Source: Hofstenia miamia
Lineage: Eukaryota > Xenacoelomorpha > Acoela
Length of the DNA stretch: 64,000 nt
Assembly (NCBI GenBank): GCA_004352715.1
Contig: SCFE01000006.1
Coordinates: 2,119,217-2,183,216, forward strand
Direction: 5' to 3'
Shown here: positions 1 to 12,800 of the stretch, one piece after another
Layout of the letters: each line of letters opens with the position of its first letter
Position numbering within the stretch: the first letter of the stretch is position 1
Position numbers and translations under genes: made by a program
The notes under the pieces: generated by a model
The model's database searches: none
The model's input: only the letters and a program-made list of their open reading frames with translations
What the model was told of the DNA's origin: nothing

Positions 1-344
1 ATATAACTTTAAAGTTTCAATTCAGGTTGAGTTAGGCAGCTTAAGGCTTTGAAAAATGAACAATTATTACAATTTAAAACGCGTATAGTATTAAATCTTA
101 AGTGGAATGTACTTTTGATTCTATGCATGTGTTGCATCTGTAATGATTTGTATAAAATAATATTATTACAATGTCACCCATTTGGTGAATAAAGGAATTT
201 GATTTACAGACTAAATAACTTGGTATATAACGAAGGCGTATTTAATTAAACAACATTGATTACTCCAATTATTTTTCATTTACCGCGAGTCAACAAAAGC
301 ATATATCTTTAAACACTGATTATTAAAAAGGAATGGTGATTTAC

Positions 345-456
345 CATTTCTTTTTCTTTAATTAGTTTCATTTTCTCTTGACTTTCCTCTTGGATTTTAT
401 TCTCTTTCTGAGATTTAAGTTGTTCGATTAAAGCAGCGTATAACTTCAGGTTCACT
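345..456 (-). CDS. TACC: TACC exon 9, coiled coil; last exon in the window
   Basis: A 112-nt exon after atatttag, starting (K)VNLKLYAALIEQLKSQKEN and rich in charged heptads, ending ATG|gtaaat in phase 0. At least one more exon with the remaining coiled coil and stop must lie to the left. Confidence 0.8.
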
Positions 457-3400
457 CTAAATATAAACAACAAATTACAAAGAAGTTGGATAAATTTAGA
501 CTTAAAATTAGCATGAGTTTTAAGATAGCGAGCGGCACTATACATTACATGAAAATCAAATCTCAATAACCCACTTAAGTAACACAAACTACGATTATGT
601 ATTTCTAAATGCCACTGGTTCACAAATGAAATTTTTGAACTTAGGCGGGCCTCTGTTCATATTGATACTGAATTTGGTTGTTAGTATATCATTGAAACGA
701 TAAATTGAGATCGATTTTCTCCCGAATTGAATCAAATAAACTTATTCATTTCCGGAAAATTCATGATTAATTTGCAAGTAGATTATGCAATACTTCATGC
801 CATACCCAATTCATTAAACCTAAACCTGGTAAATTTGGAATTAGGTATTGGGTGTGCTTGGAAACACTGTAAATTATTGTCCATATTTGGGAACACATGA
901 TCGATCTGAACTGGGATCATTTCCGGTGAAAAAATTAATAGAACTAAATTTTGAAAAGCCCTATTTGTAAAAATGTGAGGAAATCTTCCAGAAGTGTTTC
1001 TAATGAAATGAAGAAAAAGCCACTATATTCCTCCAAATCTTTGTCTTACTGCTACTACAATTGAAGTGTCTACTTTTCAAAGAATGATAAATAAGGTGAT
1101 GGACAACTTGAACAGTCATCCTTTCTTTCATATTAGTTCTATCATTGATGGACCAGTTAGAGCAGGACGTAACAAATTTTCTGGTGTCAAGCAAACGACG
1201 AAATTTAAAATTAAATGAATGATAAACAATGCGTTCTGTTAAATAAGTAAAATTGTTATAAAACTTCAACCTGATAGATTTTTAGCATTACCAGAGCTTG
1301 CTTCACCTACCAATTTACAATCACTTCGGATTTGGAGGTCACTAGATAACTTTGCCCATTATGTCAAATGTATTCATCACTAACCAAACAAAATAAAACC
1401 ATTAGTTGAACCAAACCCTTCTATCAGCTTAATTTTATGGTTCTAATGCTTATATGTATGGATTTGAAAAAGCCAGTTTAGCAATTATCGACGAGCATCT
1501 AAATTTTAAAAACGGATGTGATAATTTTGACGTTGCTCTATTTAAAAAGAAAAATCATTTTCTTAAGGAGGGGAAAATTAATCTGATCTCCCAACTAGCA
1601 TTCTGTAGCTTTCATGTTATACAGCTGTAAAGGCACAGAAGCTAAAAACCAAAAGATACAGCGTTGGTGTGAGGAGCTAGCGTAGTTTTCATAGTTTGCT
1701 GCTGATGCGCTCGAGCATTTTGTGTATCAATTACTACATCAAATCCATTTGACATATATAGTGGTTTGTGTCACCCCGGCGATACAAGAATGCTGCACTT
1801 TGTCAGTTTATTTACCTCAAGAAGCTTCTCAAAGCAAACTGCTTTCTCATCTTCTCATAGGAGATATCTGCTTGTAACAATATCTGAATATTCACCACAA
1901 ATGAAACAGTTATTGTCTGGATATTATATTTACACTTTACGGGATTTGTGGTTATAACAAATCTGACAATGGAGCTTTCATTTTTGTTTTTAAGTCAAAT
2001 ACTCATTAAACAGGAAACGATATTGCTTCTATCGAAACAACACCTTATAATCCACAGAGTAATGAACAAGTTGAAGGAAATAATAGAACCATCTGGAAGA
2101 TAACTAAAATGGATTTGAAATGAAATACTAATTGTACTAATGACAAGAAATTTTACTCCTCAACGTCGCTCACCAGACCTAATCCAATCATACTTCGTCC
2201 GCGGAAATCATAAAGATGCCTATGCTGACGATGTAATACTACAGGGATTTAATCCACTGTAAGGGAAGACTGAGTAGAAATCACTGCTTGATGACACACC
2301 GTTTGTACAGATTAAACGGTATTACCGTCCGAAGAATCCAACTTCTATTATCAGTGATGATCATTAAAAAGTTGGAATTTTCATGTAAATTGTAATTCAA
2401 GTTTTAATTAATAGTAATTAAACAATATTTAGCTAGACTATTTTTTAGCTTTAAAAAAACAAACGGAAGTTGAACAAGGATATGTAAATGGTAATTAATA
2501 ATCCCCTAAATCAATGTTGTATGCAAACTTGGGTAAAATGATAATTGAGCATATATCATTCAAGTCGGACAAAATTTCCACATTTATGTTAAGAGACACA
2601 ATGCCTCAAAAAGCTTGGTCCGAATTTGTCTACAAACTTGGGTGAAGTTATTAAGCGTAAAATGGGAAGTAAAAAATTTCTGCAACTTTTAAGTAAAGGG
2701 TGCTTCATCAAAATGATTGCTGTTGTATATTTGATTATTCTAAGAAGTTTTCAACAATTCAAAGTTAAAGATTTCGAAACCACGAAATTTGGGATGTTAA
2801 AAACTTTTTAGGAGTTCAATACCCTTATTCGAGTTGGTCCCAAATATACGTCATGCAAAATTCCCTAGTTCAAACACCCTGTTCATTTTCGTTTAAACTC
2901 ACACATAAAAATGTAATATTATCTAAGATGCATAATAATGATGAAGATGATCCGTCTCATTCTCACTCGATCAGCTTCACCTCTCACAGGTTTACAAACA
3001 ATTTACAAGGCTATCAATTTTCTTTTAGAGTCTTACTGCTTATAATGAAGTAACAAATAGCAAAATTTAAAATTTGTCTATTAAATATATATATGTCTGC
3101 ATTGAATCCAGTGTGTAAATTGTGCTGTTTGTTAATTTATTGCGATCGTTTCGATATTTTTTATACCCAGATACACTAACGCTTTGTTGGTGGACTTAAT
3201 ACAATTGAAAGTGAATATGAAACTTTAAAAACTATTCAACTGATACTTAATGAACTACAAGGTTCTGCTCTTAGTTGCGCACTTATTTTCGATTAAATTT
3301 GTTAGTGCTGAATATAGATTTCGAGGCTGCCATTTTAGTGGTATGTCTGTAGAAGATAATATATTAGTAAGAACGCTTTTGGAATTTGTGTTAAAGCCAC

Positions 3401-6400
3401 TCTATGATACACAAACTTTCATTGTTCGCTGAATGTCAATTTACACATTAAAATACGGATTGCTTAGTGATATTTTAGCAAAAATTATTTCGATGGCTGC
3501 AAAACCAGGCGGTCAAATAATTTGTGTAATTGTAAATAACTTGGGAACAAAGAGCAAAGTTTTTAAACTTATCAGAACTCGAAGATGCTTCTGAAAATCA
3601 GTTTGATGTACAAACACTTTTTAATCCTGTACATATATTGAAGTCTTGACGAAACAGAATAATCACGGAGAAAACTCAGAAGAATAAACTTAAAGTTCTT
3701 TAAGAACAACGAAATGATATTGCAGATTGGAATCATTTGCAAATTGCGTTTCAGAAAGACATGCTTTAGACACAATGGCGTACTCGAAAAAATCTATAAT
3801 TGAGCCCAAAGAACATGAAAAACTGAAAGTTTCTCTGGCCTGCAAAGTTTTCAATAACAGAAATGGTGGTGCACTGAAATTCTATGGCTATTTGGAAATT
3901 GAAGTAATTAGATTATTAACTAATGTTAAGTAGCCTCGAATACAAACTAATGATGCCGAAAGTGAACTAAATATACCATTTTGATCATTTCCGCTTATAT
4001 TTACTCGAGGACTTTGTAAGTTTCTTAGAGTGTATGCATGAAGGTAGAAATGGGGGGGGATTGTTGTCATTTACACCTGGAATGATTCGAGCATCGTCCT
4101 ACACACTTCGTGGACTTGTCAATTAACAATCAGATTTTTAAATATAAAAGCTTGTGAATTATGTTTTTTTCAGCTAAATTCAAAGTGACAATCTAGAGGG
4201 TGAATTTGGTGTCTATAGGTCGCTCAATGGAGGCTCTATTATGCTACAGCTGAATAAGTGCTTTACTCAGAGGCATTTCGACGCTTAAAATTATGAATCT
4301 TTGGGAATCAGATCAGTACCGCATTTTAGAATACTTACTCTTACTGTCAATTATCCCCAAAACATAATGATGGGGAATCAATCGACTTTGCTATACATTG
4401 TATTGATGATAACGGTGAAGCAAAAAAAAATCATCTCTTTACTATGTATATGGATACATCACTTCACCGGAACAATTTTCAGAAGATCCAAATTCTTGTT
4501 TCATTTCACCAACTACCTCTGAATTCGTCATTCTGGCATATCCCGAGAAAAACTGAAAAATCGTGATCAAGATTTATTCATGTGTGCTCAGATTTTACTG
4601 TCTCTATTTACTATTGTAGAAAACAAATGCTCAAATTCACACAATCAAACTTTTTAAAGTAGCTGAAGACCATCTTGTTTGTCATATTTAGAAACAATTC
4701 TTCATCGACTTGAGGATATTTTTCAGGAGGAACTCTAGTGAAGGTCAATAATTTTTCGAATAAACCTTGGATAACTGAAACTTGCAAAGCATTGATTCGC
4801 GAAAAGAACAAAGCGTATAAACATTTTATGATTTCCCGAACCAACAAGAATTTTGCCGCATATAAAAAGGCTAGAAATGCATTGAATATTGAATCTCGTA
4901 AGGTATTCAACGAATTCATTAAGAATGAATATGCGCGCCTTCCAAGTGAACGTTCAAAATGGAAGCTAATACAAGAAATCACAAATTATAAGCGATCAAA
5001 ATCAAACTCAATTGATGTGATAAAAGATCAGAAAGGAAACAATCTTTCTGACAATTTAGAAATATCTAATTAAATAAGACTTTTGTTAATTTAGGAAAAT
5101 ACAATGGCCCCTCGTTAAGTACGAAAACATTTCACGTAAAATTTTTTCACCGGAATTTTCTTTCCGCTTCTCAATTAGTTATGAAATTATTAAGTCAATC
5201 AACAAGCTTAAAACCAACAAATCAAGCGGTCCCTCAAGCATTCCCTCATGGGCCATTAAAATTACTGCAGACATCATTGCAAATCCATTAAATTTTATCT
5301 TTAATGAATGCATAACATTCAATTACTTCTCGGATAAATTAAAACTTGCTCACATTCCTTATATTTTTAAGAAAAACGATCCATCAATTGCCACTAATTA
5401 TCGGCCAATCTCAATTACTTCTCCAATAAGCAAAATATTCGAAAGATTATTACATAATCAAATAACTGAACATTTAAATAAGTATAATTTATTATCAAAC
5501 GCGCAATTTGGTTTTCGCAAAAATTTTTCAACAACTGATGCAATATTAAATTGCTACTGAAACTTGGAGAGCATCACTTGATTTGTAGCTATAGCTTGTT
5601 TAGATCTTTCAAAAGCTATTCAGATAAATTATCAGTTATTCAATTGTTAACATTTATCTGAATAAAGATTCTCTTATCTTATCTTAAATGAACCACTAAC
5701 TGTGCTGCAACGAACGACAACAATGTAAAATCTATAATTAATAGATTGTATAATTTTGTAAAATAGTTTTCCATTAATATAAATTTGTTGTGGGTCTCTA
5801 AAGACATTTAGAGTACTGTGTCTTAGTAAATATAATATAGTCGTCCTTGATATAATGATATATACGAGAAAAGGGAAAAATGCAAAAAAAATTACACGAA
5901 AATAAACAAATATGAACATAATGACTTAAAAAATGAAAACAATTTGAATTAAATACAAAAACATGGTGAACGACTAACTTTAATTTTTCGACATCTTCCG
6001 CTAGTGTGGCGTTTTCCTCTTTTAGCATCTGATTGGCAATTCTTAGTGATTGATTATCTTCATTTAATGTTGAAAACTGTGATGACTGCTAAATAACACT
6101 GGTTAACAAATTTACCAATAAAAACATTCTTCATCCAATTTGTAAGAAAGTAGAAATAACAACTAACAAAACTTCATTGACTTCAGAAGAATAGTTTAAC
6201 TGAGCTTAATCAATTTGTCTCTGTATTGCATCAACATTTTACAACAACAAACTGTGAAATTTATTGATGATGCAAATTAGCATTAACACGAATAAGTGTA
6301 CAAGTTAGAATGCTTACGACGACAAACTAAGATTTCCAAATCTCACATGAGATTGTGAAGTAAAATTCAACAAGTTACCTGTACATTGTTTCCGTCGATA

Positions 6401-9400
6401 TGCAATTTTTCTACGTTCTTTTTATTACCATATAGAACTTCGGCACTAAAATAGGAAAATTTAAAATTACTATTCACAAATTTCTATCAATCTAAAAAAT
6501 GCAGCAATAAAGATCATTGCAATAGTAAAATTCACAAAAAGTGGGAATGTGTAAGTCACTGCTATGCTTCGATCTTTATTACTGCATGTATATTACAAAA
6601 AGGAAAATGAGCATCACGATTAAAGCATTTTATCTTATACAAAGGAATCCCTGTTTAGACTACCAGCACACTCACTAAATATTTTTGTATTTTAATAAAT
6701 TAGCCGTGAAAAAAAATCTTTCCAAAAATTTGACACGTTTAGACAAACGATTTTATCGGATATCAGAACTAATTATTAAAAAACCTTGAAAAAGTATTTT
6801 TATTAAAAATTAATTGCTTTAGAAAATATTGAGGTACTGACACACTGGGCTATTGGCAAAAATATTAATTTGGTTGAGTGCAGGCTTGTCAACGAATCGT
6901 AATTTCTAAGCTTGGCTCGTTTAAATTTTGAGTAAGTTCAGCTCGGCTCGGCTTGCCACATAAAATCCTTCAATGAGGCTCGTTTCAGCTCGATATTTTT
7001 TTGAAAATATTGTGCTCTCAGAATTTTTTCCATTGCTCTTCATATTATTTAATAAACATTTCTAAAATAAGATTAAAAGTAAGGAAGATTGAATGGAAAA
7101 ATAAGAAAAATCTGCATAATCAAATTAACAAGCAGCACTATAATTTTGATTTGCTTAAAAACGTCTCGTTTTGGGGTCGTTGTATATCCAATAATATACT
7201 CAAGCTCGGCTCGGCTGGTTGAAAAGTCTGGTTGTGAGCAATTACAGAACAAAGCTACACAGTCTTAATGCAATTGATTTCATACATTTTAATATAATCA
7301 AGAAATTTATAAATATTTAAAACTTTGTTGCATGGAATGACCCTTGAAAGATNNNNNNNNNNNNNNNNNNNNNTCTGGTTGTGAGCAATTACAGAACAAA
7401 GCTACACAGTCTTAATGCAATTGATTTCATACATTTTAATATAATCAAGAAATTTATAAATATTTAAAACTTTGTTGCATGGAATGACCCTTGAAAGATT
7501 TTCTATATTGAATAAATATAAATTTAACACAAATTTTATGTGAATTTAACTTAGATTAATTTGAAATTAGTCTAGATATATTTGAAGGGTTTAGATGGCC
7601 TCGCAGAACTCTAGTAATCTTCTATAAGCATTCTCTAAGGGGAAAAAACATGAGAACGTTTAAAATTTAAAGAGATACATTTGGTTAGGTGGACTTAAAA
7701 ATTATACGCATGAAATGGAATCCTAGAATAAATATGATTTGGTAACATGTGCATTAAATCCATAAATCGATTTTCGAACGATGCCTTGATGATTAACAGA
7801 TATTATTGCTGACTTAAAAGTAAATGATTTAGCATGACATTTGTAATTCAAAAGAAATAAAATAGAAATATGACATGAACTTAAGTGGGTATAACTTAAA
7901 AAAACAAAGCATCAATTTTGATTAAGTTTGATATTAACAAAACAACAAGTCTCCTAATGCCAAATGTAAACGTTTTGTGAAAATTTAATTTTCTTATTTT
8001 TACCTCAAAAAATTACTTGAATTTCAATTGAAACCTGATTCTCGTTTCAACATTAAACAGTCAATTGTAGGTTAAGAAGTTAGACAAGCATAGTATATAA
8101 AGATTAGATCTGATAGTTTAAAGAAGAGAAATGTTAGAATTCGAATAATTGAAATTGAAAATCATGCTTTTAAAGACTCCCTAATCAGGAAAGTTCATCA
8201 GCAATAATGTTAGAATACAAAGATGAGTAGAAATGCAGATCATCAACATTTTAGTGACTGATACAAACCTACGCTAAAACACAAGCAATTGAACATCTAA
8301 ATTTTACTAGTTTTGATAAAACAGTGTAATATAAAAACATGGATATTGTCGGTGTGAGAATAGAATCACCTGGGTACTGGCATCGTTCCATTGCATAAAG
8401 GCGGTTCAATGGGCGTTGGAAGCTCAACTACTGGCGACATTTTTGCTGATGAGTTGGATCGCTTGGAAGAACTGGATTTCCTCTTCACCAAAGGATCAAA
8501 CGTTGTGAATAGCGACTGTCGCAAAAGGTCTGATTGAAGCTAATAATACACAAAAAATAAACACACGTTGCTTTTTGATAACATCTGATGTAAATATCAG
8601 CAACGTATAATGATTTACAACAAAGAAACCCGTTTCTAGAAGTTGGAATTTAATATATCTAGAAAATATATAAGCTGTGTTGGGCATATACAAGCTAAAA
8701 ATCCTTTTATAAAAACTAGACACTTTTTCTAAAGACCGTGAATATATTAAGCAACGACACGTGATCTGTCATAAATATTTACATTACAATCAACATAAAA
8801 TATAAATGTTAGAATTGTAGTCAATTGGTTTAAATAATTATTTACAAATATATTTTCCAAAAACGTGTAAAAAAACTTTTATTTTTGAATGAAAATTTAA
8901 CTACCAGTTCTCTAGTAGAGCATTCCACCTTCTAAATTAGTTGATGGAATCTAACATTATCTAATGCGCTCCCATGAGAGGGAGTTGCTGAAGTCCTTTT
9001 TGTCGTCAAGAATAGAACACTGGACTTAACATGACGGTGAAATACAATGCTATCAAAACACATTTGCTTGTTTAAAACACATTAGCGATTTTTTCTGGTT
9101 GTGCTAACCACAACCTTCATCTTGTTAGTAAAAATGCAGCAGAAGCATGACCAAAAACAATTATTTTGGTATTTAGGCAAATAACATTGATCTCCATAAT
9201 TCAGTTGAGATCTTTGAAATTATTAAACATGAGCTTGAACTGAAGAAATCTTTTCAAGATATATTATTGTCATTATCAACTTCCGCATCAATCCACCATG
9301 GGAAGAGAACTTTTCTACTTTAAAGCGCATAAAATCTGCAAGTACTTCTCGATGTCACAATGAAAACTAAATGGGTTTGCCATGTTCACCATAGAAACTG

Positions 9401-9620
9401 ATTTGCCGAAATTACAATCGTGAACTATTGATTCCAAAACATCTTTTTAAGATAAAATTTTAACGAAATTTTATTAAAGAAGTAATAGATAAACAAGTAT
9501 AGTATACTTAACTAATACTAACGTTCAGACCAAACGATTGAATTCGAAATTGGAATTATAATCGCATTAAAGCATATTAGTAATAGTCCTATAACTCACT
9601 TTTCCTTCGTTGTGGTTTGC

Positions 9621-9658
<38 letters not shown>

Positions 9659-9790
9659 CATTAAAAACAAGCATTTATATTTTTGAAAAAATCAGAAAAA
9701 TGTCTACTTACATCAGTTAAATTTCCCCTCTTGGAGAGCTCTTCTAAACCGTTAGGGTTAAAATCTAAAAAAATGAAAATGAAGCCACAT

Positions 9791-9825
<35 letters not shown>

Positions 9826-12800
9826 CACCGTCATTAAATTTTTGTAAGATTACTGAATTTTCAACAGTATACGTGCACATAGTTCATTGAAATAAAGAGG
9901 TTATAATTTAGTTGAGCAAAATCATATAAACAGTTATAATCAATATCAGAGTTGTGAATAATTCCACGTAAACACTCGTTGCGCCAGCAGATGTGCTAGT
10001 TGTGCAAAACCTACGCATCATAGAAAACCTGCTATTCTAAAATCTCGCGAAATATGAACAGGTGTATTTCATTAAACAAAATGTTTTAGAATACAAGTGT
10101 ATGAAATGGAATTTAATTCATTCAAAAACACGAAACTCACGTTTGTAAGTAAAACAACACAGATTCTAAACTACCTACCTTACACACAAAGTGCATAATG
10201 TGAAATAAAGTGCGTGCAGTTTTTCTATGCATTATTTATTCAACTCACCAATTATTCATAATGTATTCTGTCGAGAGAGTCCACATGGCTACACAACAAT
10301 TATAAATGCGAATAATTATACATAAAATGTGATTGTAAACGTGGCAAACATGTAAGCTACGGCTTCTTATGTATTTTTTAAGATATCTCAAAAAAAGATA
10401 ATCTATGCATTATATTCACAATCCTAAGCAAAACATTATCTCGACCTTAATGCAGACTTTTTTTTAATTAAAGCATCATATAAACTATTTGAGATTCGCG
10501 ATTCTTAGAAATCAAGATTGATTTTTTTAAATTTCTATGTACAAAGGCCACTTTATCAATCGACTCACAGGTTATTTTTTCAAGAAAGTCCGGTGGTCAT
10601 TACTAGTTTAAAAATATTCTAAATATGATGCGAATTTAAAGGTCAATTGAGTTTCGGATATTTCACATAAATTTGCAAAATCTTCCATACGCTCAACATA
10701 ATATAAAAGCAGTTGTCTGAGCTAATATGTTACCTAAAATGTAGGAAACTAGTAGACCGAGGGGCTGGGGGCGATTTGCTCCACCAATTAAGATCTTGGA
10801 AACGGTACACCAAATTTGGTGAGGATACTTTGACATGTAAGGAATATTTTGGGATAACCATTTTGCGATACGATAATTAATATGCAAATTATGTGCATAT
10901 TAATTAGGTTATGTATCAAATTTTCTAAATTTCTCCTTATTGCAAATAAAACATAGAAAACATTAAATTAGTTTTGCATTGAAAATTATGAATTGTTTGC
11001 ATTACATACAAAATCGTTAATTTCCAACCCCAAGAAATGTCAGTTTTTCAAGGATTTATTTTGAAATCGGTATAACTTTGTAAGCCTTTTGCGACAAGAG
11101 TTGCAGAACAAGAAAAAAAGTCATAAAAAGATAGTATATTTAAAAAACGGCTTGAGTATTACTATAAACAGGGATCCAACATGATTAATCGTCAACGCGA
11201 TTAATCGAGATTAATCAGATGTATTAATCTATCGTGCTGGTCTTGTAGATTAGATTAATCGTGAACAGCGTGCTCGATTAATCTAGATTATTCCAATTAA
11301 GTTGATGTTTATGCATTCAGTTACGTGTTGTCATTTTCGGTTTAATCTTTTCTATGGCCACTTCTTGTGTCATGTTTTACAAAAGAAAACCTTAACACCG
11401 GACATAGGAAAAGAGCGTGATGTTTAGGTATCTAACAAAGGATGTCGCCTAATTCTATATATATANNNNNNNNNNNNNNNNNNNNNNNNNNNNNNNNNNN
11501 NNNNNNNNNNNNNNNNNNNNNNNNNNNNNNNNNNNNNNNNNNNNNNNNNNNNNNNNNNNNNNNNNNNNNNNNNNNNNNNNNNNNNNNNNNNNNNNNNNNN
11601 NNNNNNNNNNNNNNNNNNNNNNNNNNNNNNNNNNNNNNNNNNNNNNNNNNNNNNNNNNNNNNNNNNNNNNNNNNNNNNNNNNNNNNNNNNNNNNNNNNNN
11701 NNNNNNNNNNNNNNNNNNNNNNNNNNNNNNNNNNNNNNNNNNNNNNNNNNNNNNNNNNNNNNNNNNNNNNNNNNNNNNNNNNNNNNNNNNNNNNNNNNNN
11801 NNNNNNNNNNNNNNNNNNNNNNNNNNNNNNNNNNNNNNNNNNNNNNNNNNNNNNNNNNNNNNNNNNNNNNNNNNNNNNNNNNNNNNNNNNNNNNNNNNNN
11901 NNNNNNNNNNNNNNNNNNNNNNNNNNNNNNNNNNNNNNNNNNNNNNNNNNNNNNNNNNNNNNNNNNNNNNNNNNNNNNNNNNNNNNNNNNNNNNNNNNNN
12001 NNNNNNNNNNNNNNNNNNNNNNNNNNNNNNNNNNNNNNNNNNNNNNNNNNNNNNNNNNNNNNNNNNNNNNNNNNNNNNNNNNNNNNNNNNNNNNNNNNNN
12101 NNNNNNNNNNNNNNNNNNNNNNNNNNNNNNNNNNNNNNNNNNNNNNNNNNNNNNNNNNNGATAGATTAATCGTAATCGCTGCTGCCAGGCCATTAATAAT
12201 CGAGGATCCTTATATATAGGCGACATCCGACGCTTCCTAAATATGTTAGATTGCCTAATCATCAAGCTCTTCTTCTATGTCCGGTGTTAAGGTTTTCTTT
12301 TGTAAAACATATGACACAAGAATAGTGGCCATAGATAAGATATCAAACCGAAAATGACAGCACGTAACTGAATGCATAAGCATCAACTTAATTAGAATAA
12401 TCTAGATTAATCGAGCACGCTGTTTACGATTAATCTAATCTACTTTGCCAACACGATAGATTAATCCATCCGATTAATCTCGATTAATCGTGTTGACGAT
12501 TAATCATGTTGGATCCCTGTTCACAAAACAGCGAGGCAAACATGTTCTTTTCAAAATTTGACCTCTGGAAAATATCATAGCACAAAAAATGAAAACACCT
12601 ATGAATAATACTATTTAAAAAATCTACTTTATAAAAACATAGTTGTGAATGTGAAAGGTTGGCAAAAATTTAAAAAAATTATGACTACATTTTAAATAAC
12701 GATATAAACTCACACAAATACTACGCGGAGAGTAATTAAAACGATTCATAGGAAATGTAAAAAGTCCAAGCAAAATAGAACAAAATTCTCACGTGTTATG

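Noticed and set aside
6180-6240. Possible extra TACC exon with acceptor atttcacag
   Set aside because: All frames stop quickly and no GT donor follows; neighbours already join in phase.
9623-9825. CRISPR-like or regulatory repeat near exon 5
   Set aside because: Plain dinucleotide microsatellites.
11432-12265. Long open frames on both strands
   Set aside because: They consist almost wholly of N; no coding content.
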